In this document: one piece after another, positions 1-12,800 of the stretch | Position numbering within the stretch: position 1 is the first letter of the stretch | Layout: each line of letters begins with the position of its first letter | Assembly: GCA_001632425.1 (NCBI GenBank) | Contig: KV425629.1 | Coordinates: 41,216-105,215 of the forward strand | Direction of reading: 5' to 3' | Source: Neolentinus lepideus HHB14362 ss-1 | Taxonomy: Eukaryota > Basidiomycota > Agaricomycetes > Gloeophyllales > Gloeophyllaceae | DNA length: 64,000 nucleotides | The notes under the pieces: generated by a model | The model's database searches: none | The model's input: the letters and a program-made list of their open reading frames with translations, nothing else | What the model was told of the DNA's origin: nothing | Translations under genes and position numbers: made by a program

Positions 1-70
1 CTTAAAACATTACTGGGTATTGCATAAGGGTTTGTTAAAATATTAGACATGTAATACATTATTATTACAG
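1..70. repeat. 70-bp dispersed repeat, copy 1
   Basis: This stretch recurs at 7649-7718 in the same orientation. By eye the two copies differ at about five of 70 positions. Copy 1 ends in CAG at the point where an open gag-like frame begins. Copy 2 ends in CAG where a helicase frame is cut. The repeat therefore marks element junctions. Its family is unknown, and its left end lies outside the window. Confidence 0.6.
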
Positions 71-520
71 AACCGGCTGGGGCATACCAAGGCTAACTGC
101 AAATTCAAGGAGAATGCTGCAAAGATGCAGAAGGCGAAGACCGCTGATCGTCGCCAGGAGCATAGGGGAGGGAAGAAGAAGGCTCAGACTGTGCAGGAGG
201 CTTCCGAGGATGTTGAGGCTTCCACTAATGTTGCAGAGTATGCTGGTAAAGCAAGTGTTGCTCTCTCTGGTTATCCTCTCTCTGGGCCGTCTATGCTTTA
301 CACCAACAACCAATCTGCTCTAGCTGTCGCGAAGAATCCCAAACATCATGGGTGCATGAAGCACTTAGACCTGAGGTTCTATTGGCTGCAGGATGAGGTT
401 GCGAGGGCCAGGATTGGGTTGGCACATCTTAGGACAGATGAGATGCCAGCTGATTGTATGACGAAAGCGTTAGCTAAGGGGAAGGTGGAGATCATGGTTG
501 GTCTTTTGGGTTTGGCCTGA
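71..520 (+). pseudogene. Internally deleted Ty1/copia polyprotein (gag zinc knuckle joined to RNase H)
   Basis: The frame is open from 47 to the TGA at 518-520. It starts with the second half of a gag CCHC zinc knuckle (GHTKANC near 81-102), then a Lys/Arg-rich linker (first in-frame ATG at 125). At about 294 it passes directly into the C-terminal part of a copia RNase H domain (LYTNNQSALAVAKNP, then HLDLRFYWLQDEV and the terminal DCMTKAL block). Protease, integrase and reverse transcriptase are absent, so this is a deletion derivative that kept its frame across the junction. It cannot move by itself. The RNase H tail is immediately followed by a G-rich polypurine tract and an LTR-like sequence, the normal copia order. 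Confidence 0.75.
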
Positions 521-540
521 TTGGCAGAGGTGCCGTGTCG

Positions 541-890
541 GGGGGGAGTATTGGCATTAGTGCCTATCTGGACAGCAAGACTCTGTTACCATGCAAAATG
601 AAATCAGCCTTCAGCCTGGTTCGAACCTGCAGTCTTGGGAGACTGTAGTAGGTGATGTTACCACTTAGCCATTATGTCTTGCTTTAACCTCTATGACTCA
701 GACCTCTTGTTCCCTACTTTATTTTGCTTCCTTCCTTATTCATCTCGCATGTTTCCCATGCCACATTACTCCCTAAAAGGCATTCAGAGTCAAGCTCTTC
801 TTCATCCAACTTATAGAGCTTGACTCAGGCTTCCTGGTGTGCATTGTGAGACCTACAGGCTTCCAGCTTGATACTTCTCACCATCGGTCT
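541..890 (+). mobile_element. Polypurine tract and probable copia 3' LTR
   Basis: A run of six G plus AGT at 541-549 follows the RNase H stop by about 20 bp, the position of a copia polypurine tract. The LTR would begin near 549 with TATTGG, a one-base departure from the usual TGTTGG. Its right end is not certain. A CA near 889-890 is one candidate, but no second LTR is in the window for comparison. The stretch contains a tRNA-like Pol III promoter on the minus strand (607-680). Confidence 0.45.
607..680 (-). repeat. tRNA-like split Pol III promoter (SINE-type head)
   Basis: Read on the minus strand, 671-661 is TGGCTAAGTGG, a perfect A box. 627-618 is GGTTCGAACC, a B box lacking one base. 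The 33-nt gap between them is the tRNA spacing. The flanks that would form the acceptor stem (678-672 and about 610-604) do not pair, and the anticodon arm is imperfect, so this is not a working tRNA gene. It fits a tRNA-derived SINE head or tRNA pseudogene lodged in the LTR. Confidence 0.5.
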
Positions 891-1039
891 CAGGACCAGA
901 GGCGTAGTTGGAGAGGAAATCAACATCCAGAGTCGGGGATGGATCTTCACCAAATTTTTCTATATACTGTGGTATAACCTCCAAGAGATGTCTGAGTTTC
1001 TAGGATCAAGGATCAGTAGAGTCTCTGTGAGCCCAATTT

Positions 1040-2727
1040 CATGGAAATCAAACTCACCAACAATTGGTGTTCATACTGGCGAGTGCGACTTTTGTTTTTC
1101 TCTCTAGGCTCATGCTTGTGTTCATCTCTCTGGACATCAGCTGCTCATTTGAATCCACGAAAGGTGTGTTTTTCCATCTCCTCAATCGTCTGCACATTGA
1201 AGAATACATCAGGGTGAGCAAGGTCTTCTGCCAGTGAACCCGCAGCCTTTTGTGCCTATGAAAATGTAAGTGGACAGTTGCGACTTAAAGTACTGATCTG
1301 ACCTTGAGCTGTCCCTACAGTTCTTTGGCAATGGCCTTGAAAATCTCAGTATTTGCAGTGTGAGTCACATCCTCCGCAAAATCAGGTGTGTCATATGGCT
1401 CTCCAGTTGGATTTAGTCTATGTTCATTAGGGTGAGGCCAATCAGCAGATCGCGAAACACCACACACGTTCCGGAAGGCTTGGACCTCCAATTTCTACCA
1501 TGTTTCCATCAGGTATGTCGCATATATCCATAAACTTAGAAAAAGATCCACTCACACTTAATAAGAGCTTGGCCACCTGAAGTGGTTGGGATAAATCAGA
1601 TGCAAAAATCTCATTCCAGCGGTGAGCATTCCTGTGTCCAAATTTGTCTTCTGCATTTGTGGGTTGATCCCCTTCAGTGTCAGTATCCTCGTCATCAGCA
1701 TCATCTCCATTCTCTTGGAGTTGGCACTGCCTCGCATGGATCTGACGAGTCACAGCAGCTCTGCTGCATCCATTGGAGGGTTGACTTTGTGACTGGGCAT
1801 GTGTGGTGTGTAGGTCCTTGACCATGGTCTCGAGTGCAGTATATTGCTGACACATTTCGGTTACTTCTTGGTAGAGTGCAGTGTTTTGTGATGTGAGCCA
1901 TGCCATTTGTTGGGCAAAAGGATTGTTAATGGTGTGTCCATCTTGAGTCGGGGATGGCAAGTGATTAGCAGAAGGTGAAATAGGATTTCTGTGGCAAATT
2001 AAGCTAAGTGTTTGAGTCTGTGATATGGGTAAAAAGGCTACTTACCTGTGTGAGCTTCGGCCCAGATTGTGGTGAGCAGGTGAGGGTGATGGACTTGGCT
2101 CCAGGCTGAATGGGTGCAGTACAGGAGGTGGTGGGTGATTTTGCAGTGGTGCATCGAGTGGGTGAGAATCCTGATGACTAGTAACATATATTGTGAGTGT
2201 TTTCCTTCGTATATGCTCAAGGAGTGTTTACTTACTGTATACGAACCAGAGCATGACTATGTGGCATTGTGTGAAGTGGTCGTGAACCTTGATGACTAGA
2301 GATGGTGTGAGTGTTTTCTCTTGTACATTCGAAATGAGTGTGTACTTACTGGTGGATGTTTGCAAGCTGGTCCAGTGGAGGAAACAAGGGTGATTGATAT
2401 GGCATTGGAGTGCGAGGCAGCATCCATTCTCTACCCATGGCATGTTTAGGTGTGATACCCTGAATGTCAGGCTGGAAAGAGATAGTGGCAGTATCGTCAC
2501 TATGCAAGGGTAAGTATCTGATTATATGCCCATGGATTTGAGACCCACCGATACTGATCCATCGGTGACGGAGGAAAATCCAATGGAAGACTTTCAGAGC
2601 ATCTAAATATAGGGGCATAAATTAGTGAGTACGATTGTTCTAATTGAGTCTACTTACTGTATACATGTTTTCTTCGCTGCAAAGGCCTACAATATTTGGT
2701 GCCACAGCATTTTGGTTTCTGGCAATC
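1040..2727 (-). pseudogene. Decayed multi-exon gene, probably transposon-associated, family not recognised
   Basis: A chain of exons can be read on the minus strand with intact GT-AG borders and consistent phase. They are about 2706-2656 (Cys-rich, KCCGTKYCRP, then RRKHV), 2601-2350, 2291-2232, 2173-2046 and 1995 down to about 1445, with further coding-like stretches to about 1040. The introns are 50-60 nt and start GTAAGT. The product starts with a CCG-x3-C/RRKH segment, has a Pro/His/Ser-rich middle, then an acidic stretch (DDADDEDTDTEGD). The frame near 1445 fails, and TAG (near 1318) and TGA (near 1148) interrupt the downstream part, so it is probably dead. Two neighbouring intron-exon units are near-copies of each other. 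I do not recognise the family. The Cys-rich start and basic tail resemble proteins that accompany mobile elements in mushrooms, but this is inference. Confidence 0.5.
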
Positions 2728-5700
2728 TTCTTAGAGACAGGTCTCAGGGCTGGCTTCTTTTGCTGTCTGCTTGGCTGTGACTATTTGTCTCCCTTGGGTC
2801 TACCTCACTTTTTCTGCTTCTGATTCTTGAGGGCTTGTCTATGTGATGATCAGAGAGGCTCTCTAAAGCTATGACTACCAAGACTTACTGCTGCAAGACT
2901 GGATCGATCTGTGGTTCTTCTGGAGGAGGATATGGGTCACTGAGGGGACCATCTGTTGACTGTGGAAGATACTAGCTTCAGACAACACCCAAGGGCTAAG
3001 TCAAACTGTGTCAAGACTATATTCTGGCATAAGGAATACAAGTGGCAGACTCACCTAAGTCAAACTGTGTCAAGACTGGGGGACACAGAGCGACTTAGGG
3101 AGCACTTATATACTCTAGGATAGAAAGGGCATGAAGGCATAAAGACAGATGAAGGGAACATCGAAATCCAAAGAAGAACAAACACAACAAAGAGAACAAA
3201 GAGAAACAAAGCCAGTGACTCAGAATAAAGGTAGTGGCTCAGAACAAGGAAACTCAGCCTAGACTGTTCTGGGCCTTTCCATGAGCCACTCAGTCAACAA
3301 AGAGTGACCAAGTCATTGAATCTCAACACCATCCTTGTCAAATTCGTGAATATTAGTGTTGTTGGGTGGGGGATCATCAATTGACAGTATGGTGAGGATC
3401 TGAAGCTGGGCTACTCTCGGCAAGCTGTGCCATTGTTCAGCTGGGTATTAGGATGGACAAGTAAGTGGTTCCATTGGTTAGGTGACTTTCATGGGAGGGG
3501 GATGGTTATGAATGAACCAATTGATGTATGGTGTGACATGTCACATTGCATGAATGTGATAAATTTATATTTTTGCACCATATATAAATATGAAGATGAT
3601 AGGTGATTGGTCAATTAATTTTAGCTCTCAGCTAGTCACAGCTGTTCCGACATCATGCAGTGTAGCCAGGCATGCCTGTTTGAACTCAGTTGATACAATC
3701 TAGGCACAGCTGTTGGACAATGGAATGGGCATGATATGTCACTGGTGAACAGCCTTGGGCGCCCGCAAGTCTCATAACTGTTCCAAGTGGTAAACTAAGT
3801 CCTAGTATGGGTGCAAATAGGTGAGTGTGGTACTATCTACAAACAACTGTTTGGACTGTGAGTATGTGTACCCTGAATGCAGTGACCAGTAGCTCAGGTC
3901 ATTAGTCCAAACAGTGCAAAAATGTCAGAGAAGCTGTTTGCTACTGCAATGTGATACTGTGCAGCATTTGGGGTGACCGGGATATAATCTAGGGTTGAGT
4001 GGGTATACTCTAGGCTATAATATGGCATGTTTCCAGTGCAGTAGGTATACTGGCTGTAGTAGGGTATCAATAAATGAATGATTCTGAAGTCAATCTGTAC
4101 TGGGTCACTGAATTATGGCACAAATGGTCCCAGACTGGGTGAGTATATTCAGGAAGGAGTGATATTGACTACCAGAACCAAAAGCAGTGATAGGCCCCAT
4201 TGGCTTCTGACCCTAGAAAATGTGATTTAGGGTGATTCCACATGCTTCATGGGAATGGCGACTTAGCGACTCAATAGCGCACTAGTGACCTTATACCCCA
4301 GTGACAAGGCTCTTGGCATCTCAGTGATCTTAGGACAGCTTCTCGTTGGCATGGTCCATGCACCTTCCGACGTTGTTACCACAGACCAAAGTGTCTCAGG
4401 GCACCTTTTCATGTGGTGTACAGCCTGCCATTGCTCCAGATCAGTGCTAGTTCTATTGGCGTGACTTTCCTTATGTGTGCAGCATGCATTGACACATGGT
4501 GTGACTATGGCTATCATGACACTGCCACACAATATAGTGGCCCCACCCTTTATCCCTATTTGGCAAGATCACACTAGCATTGGCAGCATAGCCCGCCGCC
4601 TGATCATCAAGGAGGCGTGCTCTAACATGAAGTCAAGACACACCTGACTGGCTCCCACCTGAGGAACAGTGTGTGTGTGCTGGAGTTGGAGTTGGTGCAG
4701 AAAGGTCGTGAGGGGTATTGGTCAAGGATCACATGTGGACTAGGAACGAGGTGGTACAAGTTGTATGGATGAGAGGCAGAGCAAAGGCACAACATGCAGT
4801 GATATGCACCGGATGTTTCTGTGCTGGGATTTTGCATTCTTGCTCACATCAGCTAGTCTCAAGGTTTGCCTCTATTCTGTTACCTAGTCCATCACATTTG
4901 ATTACTGTCCGTGTCCATCCACTTATCATCCATGTCCACCTCTTACTGTCCATGTCCGCTGCTTATGCATCGTGTCTGCCATCTGCACACTACATCAGTC
5001 ACTTGTCTATGCATCCTAGGGGCCCTATACAGCTCTACTGGCTATCTATTATCATGCTCTAGCCTCCCAGGTCTTGTCCCCTGACCCAGGATAGCAGTCT
5101 AGTCCCTATTCCCTCATAGTCTCCCAGCAGCCACACTACCTCCCATCCATTCGCTTCAGGGCAAGTCAGGGATCATCCTAAAGCCTCTATGTCATCTCTG
5201 GGAAGCTATCCTTAGTCTCTGGGTGCTTCCCACCATTCACTTTGGGGTTCCCAGAAGAGATCATTGATCCATGACCTCTTTGGGAAGCTATCCCTGTATG
5301 GTACTTGGATGTCCTGGTATGATGTTCCACTGCTTCCTCCTTTGATACGTGCCTTCACCCTCACTTCTATGGCATCATACTTTGTCCTACATCACTCCAC
5401 ACTGCTTCCTTTATATTTTATGGTCTAGATTTATGGTTCACCTCATATCCACATGCTACTCTTCTTCTATCTATCCTCAGTTCATCTCCCATCTGTCTGA
5501 TTGACCCCCTATTCGGTCCCCTACTGTTTTCCATGCCTTTGTACATGGTCCAGACCTCAGTGTCTTCATCCGATGCACCATTCTTTAGGTACATAGGTCC
5601 CTTTCCCTCCACAAGGAAAGGGAGAGCTACTTTCCCCCCACTTCGTCTCCTGCCCTCCTCAGTGTAGTAGACACAACCTATACAGTTGCCCTCCATTGTC

Positions 5701-6900
5701 CTTAGCCCTAAGAAACAGTTCCTAGCTTTGCTCTTAGCCTCAGTCTTAGTCCAGTCCAGCTTCAGCCACAGTTTGACCTTTTCGCAGTTTTTGACTTATC
5801 TAGAGTCCTACAGCACTCAGACTCGTGTTGTCTTATCGTCTGAGGCTACTCAGTGACTCCACAGACCCGTTCCTGTAATTTCAGCATTATTCTGACCGCT
5901 CCATCGCCATCCAGCATCCCCTCTAGGCAGTCCTCCTGGCAGTACTTCAACTTTACAGCACTCTACCTCATCTGGATCAGCCTTCGCTGGCCTCTACTTG
6001 TTGCCTAGGGTTCTGTCATAGCCTTAGGAGTCTTGTCCATCACCTTGGACCACTTCACCCAGAGATAGAAACAGAGCAAGTCAGTGTAGCGTCACTGATA
6101 GTAAGCAAACCCTTCACAAGTCCCTCTCTCTTAGGCAGCCTCGTGCACTGTAGCGTAGTATTAACCAGAGTCTATACACCCAAGTTAGAGATAGCAACTG
6201 CAAGTAGCACTCTTCTACAGAGCACCGAAGACCATACAGCACCAACTAGGAGAAGCGTTGTATAGCGACTATATAGCGCCATGCGTATAGCGTTAAACAG
6301 CGCATAGTGTTGCTCCCTAGAATCAGACTGCTGCCGAATAATGACTCAGCGCCAACCTCCCTTTAGCCCCATCTATATGTCTCACCTACACCCATCCCCT
6401 CTGAACTATCTACACCCTTCATTACCCTGGGCCTCACAGCCATCTGACACAAAGGGATTGGTGTTTGCTTTGTGGTTGTGTCTGTCTTTAGGTCTCATCT
6501 TTGCGGGTTTCATCACGTGTTTGTGCATATCAGCGGTAGCAGGGGAGAGGCTGCAGGAGGGGTACTACCCAAAAGCAGTAAGTAGCCACCTGCTCATCAG
6601 AATCTCTCAGTGTCTTAAGTAAACCTGTAGCCCTATATTGGGTGACCACATTCCCAAAAAGGCAGCTTCCAGGGGTGGGTATTCATGTGGGAAAACACAA
6701 AAAAGTATTTTAAACACAGTGTGTGAAAAAATGTTTTTGGTAGTTTTTGGTACTCATAGATAGCTGATAGCTGATATAAATGGATGGGACAAGTCTCATA
6801 TCTATAGCTCTAATGCCTGAGGTGCTACAACCATGACAAATCTGATCCAGATAGAGAAATGGACCACACCAGTGGAAAGAGGGTGAAGAAATGGGTTCAA
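2728..6900. other. Gene-free, CpG-poor repeat-derived DNA
   Basis: No open frame longer than about 115 codons and no convincing splice chain was found on either strand. A short direct repeat (AAGTCAAACTGTGTCAAGACT-like) occurs near 2998 and 3055. Between about 4860 and 6300 the plus strand is rich in pyrimidines. The stretch looks like old decayed transposon sequence. Confidence 0.5.
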
Positions 6901-6940
6901 GAGGTGTATAACATCAAATGTTGTTCATATCAGGCAGGTG

Positions 6941-7182
6941 ATTACATAATATCATGATGGCATCTGGGCCCAAGTGGTCCTAACAACTACCCTGATTTTT
7001 TCCACATTTTTTGGCATTTTTTCCGATTTTATATGAGCAGCTGAATGGATATCATGAGAGGATTACATAATATCATGATGCCATCTGACCCCATCAGGTC
7101 CCAGGAGCTACCCTGATTTTTTCCACATTTTTAGGCATTTTTAGCAAATTTATATGGGCAGCTGAATCCCATTCTGCAGTAT
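6941..7182. repeat. Tandem duplication, two units of about 121 bp
   Basis: ATTACATAATATCATGATG begins at 6941 and again at 7062. The two units stay similar through CTACCCTGATTTTTTCCACA and GCAGCTGAAT. They differ by scattered substitutions and small gaps, so the duplication is not recent. No coding potential was seen. The sequence from here to the 70-bp repeat at 7649 is otherwise featureless. Confidence 0.7.
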
Positions 7183-7648
7183 TCTGTATATATATCTGTT
7201 GGGATTGGTTGTATTGGATGCTCAGCCACAGGAACAAATATGTACAAACAATTTCGCACTTTTGGTAGTTAGTGCCACTGGATGTACTTTCCTTAGTCCG
7301 TGCAATTGACCTGCCTTTGGTTTGTGTATGTGTCTGGGTCTAGTGTGCTTATGGCCACCATCTATGCTTCCCTGTTTGCTCTGCTGCTGACAATATCCAT
7401 CTATTTTTAGTACTGGAGGGGTCTCAAATGGGTCTAGGAATGGATTCTGATTTATTCCAATTTTTCTGCATTTTTCCAAGCCAGAACCAAGGTCCTAGGC
7501 TATTACCACCAATATAGCAGCCTTTTTCCCACACTTGACATCCCAACCCAATTGAGATCTTGATGCTTGGGTGCCAGGCAGTCTAATTCAAACTCTGCCC
7601 AGGTTCTGGGGCAATGTATGGTGCAGCCCAGGGTGTTAATACAGTACC

Positions 7649-7718
7649 CTTAAAACATTACTGGGTATTGCATAAGGGTTTCTTAAAATATTAGACAGGT
7701 AATACATTAATACTGCAG
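7649..7718. repeat. 70-bp dispersed repeat, copy 2
   Basis: Same sequence and orientation as 1-70, with about five differences. Its right end falls exactly where the helicase reading frame (minus strand) is lost after the residues LMLQ. It is therefore part of whatever insertion or rearrangement truncated that gene. Confidence 0.6.
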
Positions 7719-9171
7719 CATTAGGTGGAGCTGATCTGCTAGCATGCAGTGGTCAACAAATACTAAGGTCTTTGGGATAGGTCTTGCAGGATTGTACACA
7801 GTTGGAATCAAAAAGGTGAGGTTACTGAAGTTGTTGGTGCCATCCCCAAGAGCCATAGTAGCAAAAGCCAAGTTAGAGTGCAGAAGAGGACTTTGGAAGA
7901 CAGTCACATCAGTGGCCATGTTGAGAGAGAGCTTAGCAGCAGCAAGTATATGATTTGGAAATGTTGCTGATAATAATTGAAAAACAGTTTTGTCATCCAA
8001 GATGGCATGCATCTGGCCAAGGCAGCCATACACCGGTCTGAAAGCCTTTTCACTGTGCTGTGGAATACCCACTAACCAGATATTGTGACCCTTGTTGACA
8101 TGAAAGTACCAGATCAGTTTCCAGACAGATCAGCTCTCTAGAAGGCAAGCAAAGTGTGCAAGATGGCCATTATGGCTTCCAAGCTGCTTGGGTGCGATGA
8201 TGAATAAGCAGTACAGTCAGTTTTTCTCAATCATCCATGGAAGTTAGTATATGCTTATGATCAGTGTTGTGGTATATGCATATACTAACCTTCCATAGTT
8301 TCTTGTCCTCTGGGGTGTCTTCATTAATTGATATTACAGGTATTCCAAATGCCTCCTGGCTCTGTGATCTCTGAGACCTGGTGTGCTGACATCAGATCTG
8401 AGGTCTCACAGCACCAAATAGTGAAAATTGCTTACTTGATTCATCTGCAGCCTTTTCAGAGGTGAAACTGCTATAGAGCCAGCATTCAAGTTCCAAAGTA
8501 ATGGCAGAATGAGAAACAGAGTCTTCCCACTACTGCAACCAGCATATATGACAGAGTCTTGACCTCTGATCATGGCCAGAGTTCCCTGAAGCTGGAATTC
8601 TTGAGGTACAATCTTCTTTCTATTAATTGTTGCCAAGTAGCATAACATAGAGACCCAGTAGACATCAAGTTTTTCTTGCCAGGACAGTTCAACCAGAAAG
8701 CCATCCAAGAGTTCCTGACCCTTTGGAAACAAATAGGCTGTATATAAGAAAAACAAGTCTGGAGTCTATTTTCCAAGATCTGGTAGGTGGGCATCTAGTA
8801 TATTAAGGTTATCCATGATTATATGAGCATATTGTATGTGCAAGAAGGGGCAAGAGGTGGAAATGTGGAGACCAAGACACATCATGGGACTTAGATGCTT
8901 TGTGGCAGGTGCACTTTCTAATGAGACTATCAATTTTTGTATTGCAGCTACAAAATTTCCTAATGGAGTACAAATATCTGTTACTCAACTACAAAATGTC
9001 TGGGAGTCTAACATCAGCAGTGTTCAGCATGTCAGTGACATCTTGGCAAATGTCAGGCATACGAGTTAAGTTGTGATACCGGATTCCCATGCCAAATGCA
9101 CCAGCCTCTCTATTGTGCTCAATAGAGAGGATGGTCACAGGCCTAGGGAGTGCAGGTAAGCCCTTAGACAT
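7710..9171 (-). pseudogene. RecQ-like DEAD/DEAH DNA helicase remnant
   Basis: Three minus-strand stretches match successive parts of a RecQ-type helicase of the kind that multiplies in mushroom genomes. 9171-8989 may be an upstream part. 8756-8406 holds the Q-like and Walker A region (VPQEFQLQGTLAMIRGQD, then AGCSSGKT, then ISPLKRLQ-like VSPLKRLQ). 8072-7710 holds motif III (LLSATFP), a conserved FATMALGDGTNNFSNL segment and motif IV (PKTLVFVDH). The Walker A lacks the usual T-G before SGKT. The DEAH region between 8406 and 8072 cannot be read, because an inverted repeat sits there. The frame ends at the 70-bp repeat before motifs V and VI. It would act on DNA if complete; as seen it is a truncated fossil. 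Confidence 0.65.
8235..8298. repeat. Inverted repeat, 20-bp arms
   Basis: 8235-8254 and 8278-8298 are reverse complements apart from one inserted base and one mismatch, with a 23-nt loop. The pair lies in the unreadable middle of the helicase remnant. It could be a small foldback insertion. Confidence 0.6.
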
Positions 9172-10109
9172 GTTTAGTGGATGTATCTAGTGCTTATGAG
9201 TGTATATATTTGCTTTGGAACTCCCTTCAACAACATGCAGCCTTGCCAGCTCATCATTTGTGAAGGTTGCCCTTGCAATATTCTGGCTACCAGGTATTGT
9301 GAGGTTTCTACTCTCTTCCTGGAACTGTAACCTGTCACCCCTTAGTCATCATTGCACCTACTGTTGAGGTCATCTTTGGTGATTGTTGTGTGCCTGACAG
9401 TCTGACACTGCCTATTGCTCCAGCTGGCCATATCTTGAAATGATTGAGAAATATTATTTAATTTGTATATTGCCACTGAGGTGCAAGGCACTGGAAACTG
9501 CCATCAGAGCATAAAGCACAGGTACCGCAGCTAGTCTAACATATGAAAGCAAGTCAGTGTTTGGCTTACATAAAGATATTAGATAATCTTAGCTAATCAC
9601 ACTCTATTGGCTGGTCACTCCATCTTGCAGCTCCTGCCTCAAAAGGGTATGTGTGACAGACCCCCGGTCCTGGCTGAGGTGGTGCAAGTGCTGCCCACTG
9701 ACAGTCAGGACCAGGAACAACATATTAGATAATTTCACTCTATTGGCTGAATACTACCCCCTACTCCCCCCTGCAGTGTCCACAGGTACCACTGCTAGTA
9801 TCTTTCATGACAGGTAGCATCTTTCATAACAGGGTAGATACAGCGGGAGTTTCAGTAAAATTATCCTCCAATCTAGATCACAACCAAAATATACAAATAC
9901 ATTATAAACACTTCTCTTCCTCTTCTCTCTCACCTCCAACCCACAGCCATTTCTCTCCACACCCCTCCAAGTCAATTAGCATCACCTCTCCGGGTATATA
10001 CAGTACCTTGGACTTGTCCTGATCTCATACCATGTAGCTACTCTGTATTATACCAACCAGTAATAGACATAAGCAATAGGTTATCTGCCTCACCACTTGA
10101 GAGGACGGG
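9172..10109. other. Intergenic, 3' side of the MAP kinase gene
   Basis: No gene was found. A short segment ending TCACTCTATTGGCTG recurs with differences near 9598 and 9735. From about 10,000 rightward CpG content rises and the repeat island ends. Confidence 0.4.
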
Positions 10110-12479
<2,370 letters not shown>

Positions 12480-12535
12480 GAAGGGCAGTGGACGGACAGT
12501 GTCGCAGCGCTCTGTTCGTCGCGGAGGTAATGAGC

Positions 12536-12566
12536 CACGTGGTAAGACACGTGAATAAAACACGTG
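12536..12566. promoter_or_regulatory. Three CACGTG sites in the divergent MAP kinase/CCCH promoter
   Basis: CACGTG occurs at 12536-12541, 12548-12553 and 12561-12566, that is, starts 12 and 13 bp apart. The stretch lies 57-87 bp upstream of the MAP kinase ATG and about 235 bp upstream of the CCCH ATG. CACGTG is the E-box bound by bHLH factors such as Cbf1 or Pho4 types. Three spaced copies suggest a real site, but the binding factor is unknown. Confidence 0.55.
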
Positions 12567-12800
12567 GCACGGATACCCCGAAACGGTTGAAGCGGGCTTC
12601 TGAGCAATCCAAGGCAAACCTCCAAGCACACCTCGCTTGTGCGCTGCCTGTGCAGTGCTGTCCTGTCTGATTGTAGTTCTCGTCTGGCGTGCTGCACATC
12701 CTCCTTATTAGACCCAGCTCTACCCTTTACCGTTGTCGTCCATCTTTACTTTTAATTCCTCCTTGCCTCCGCCCTGCAAATTTTACCCCACACCCCCAAA

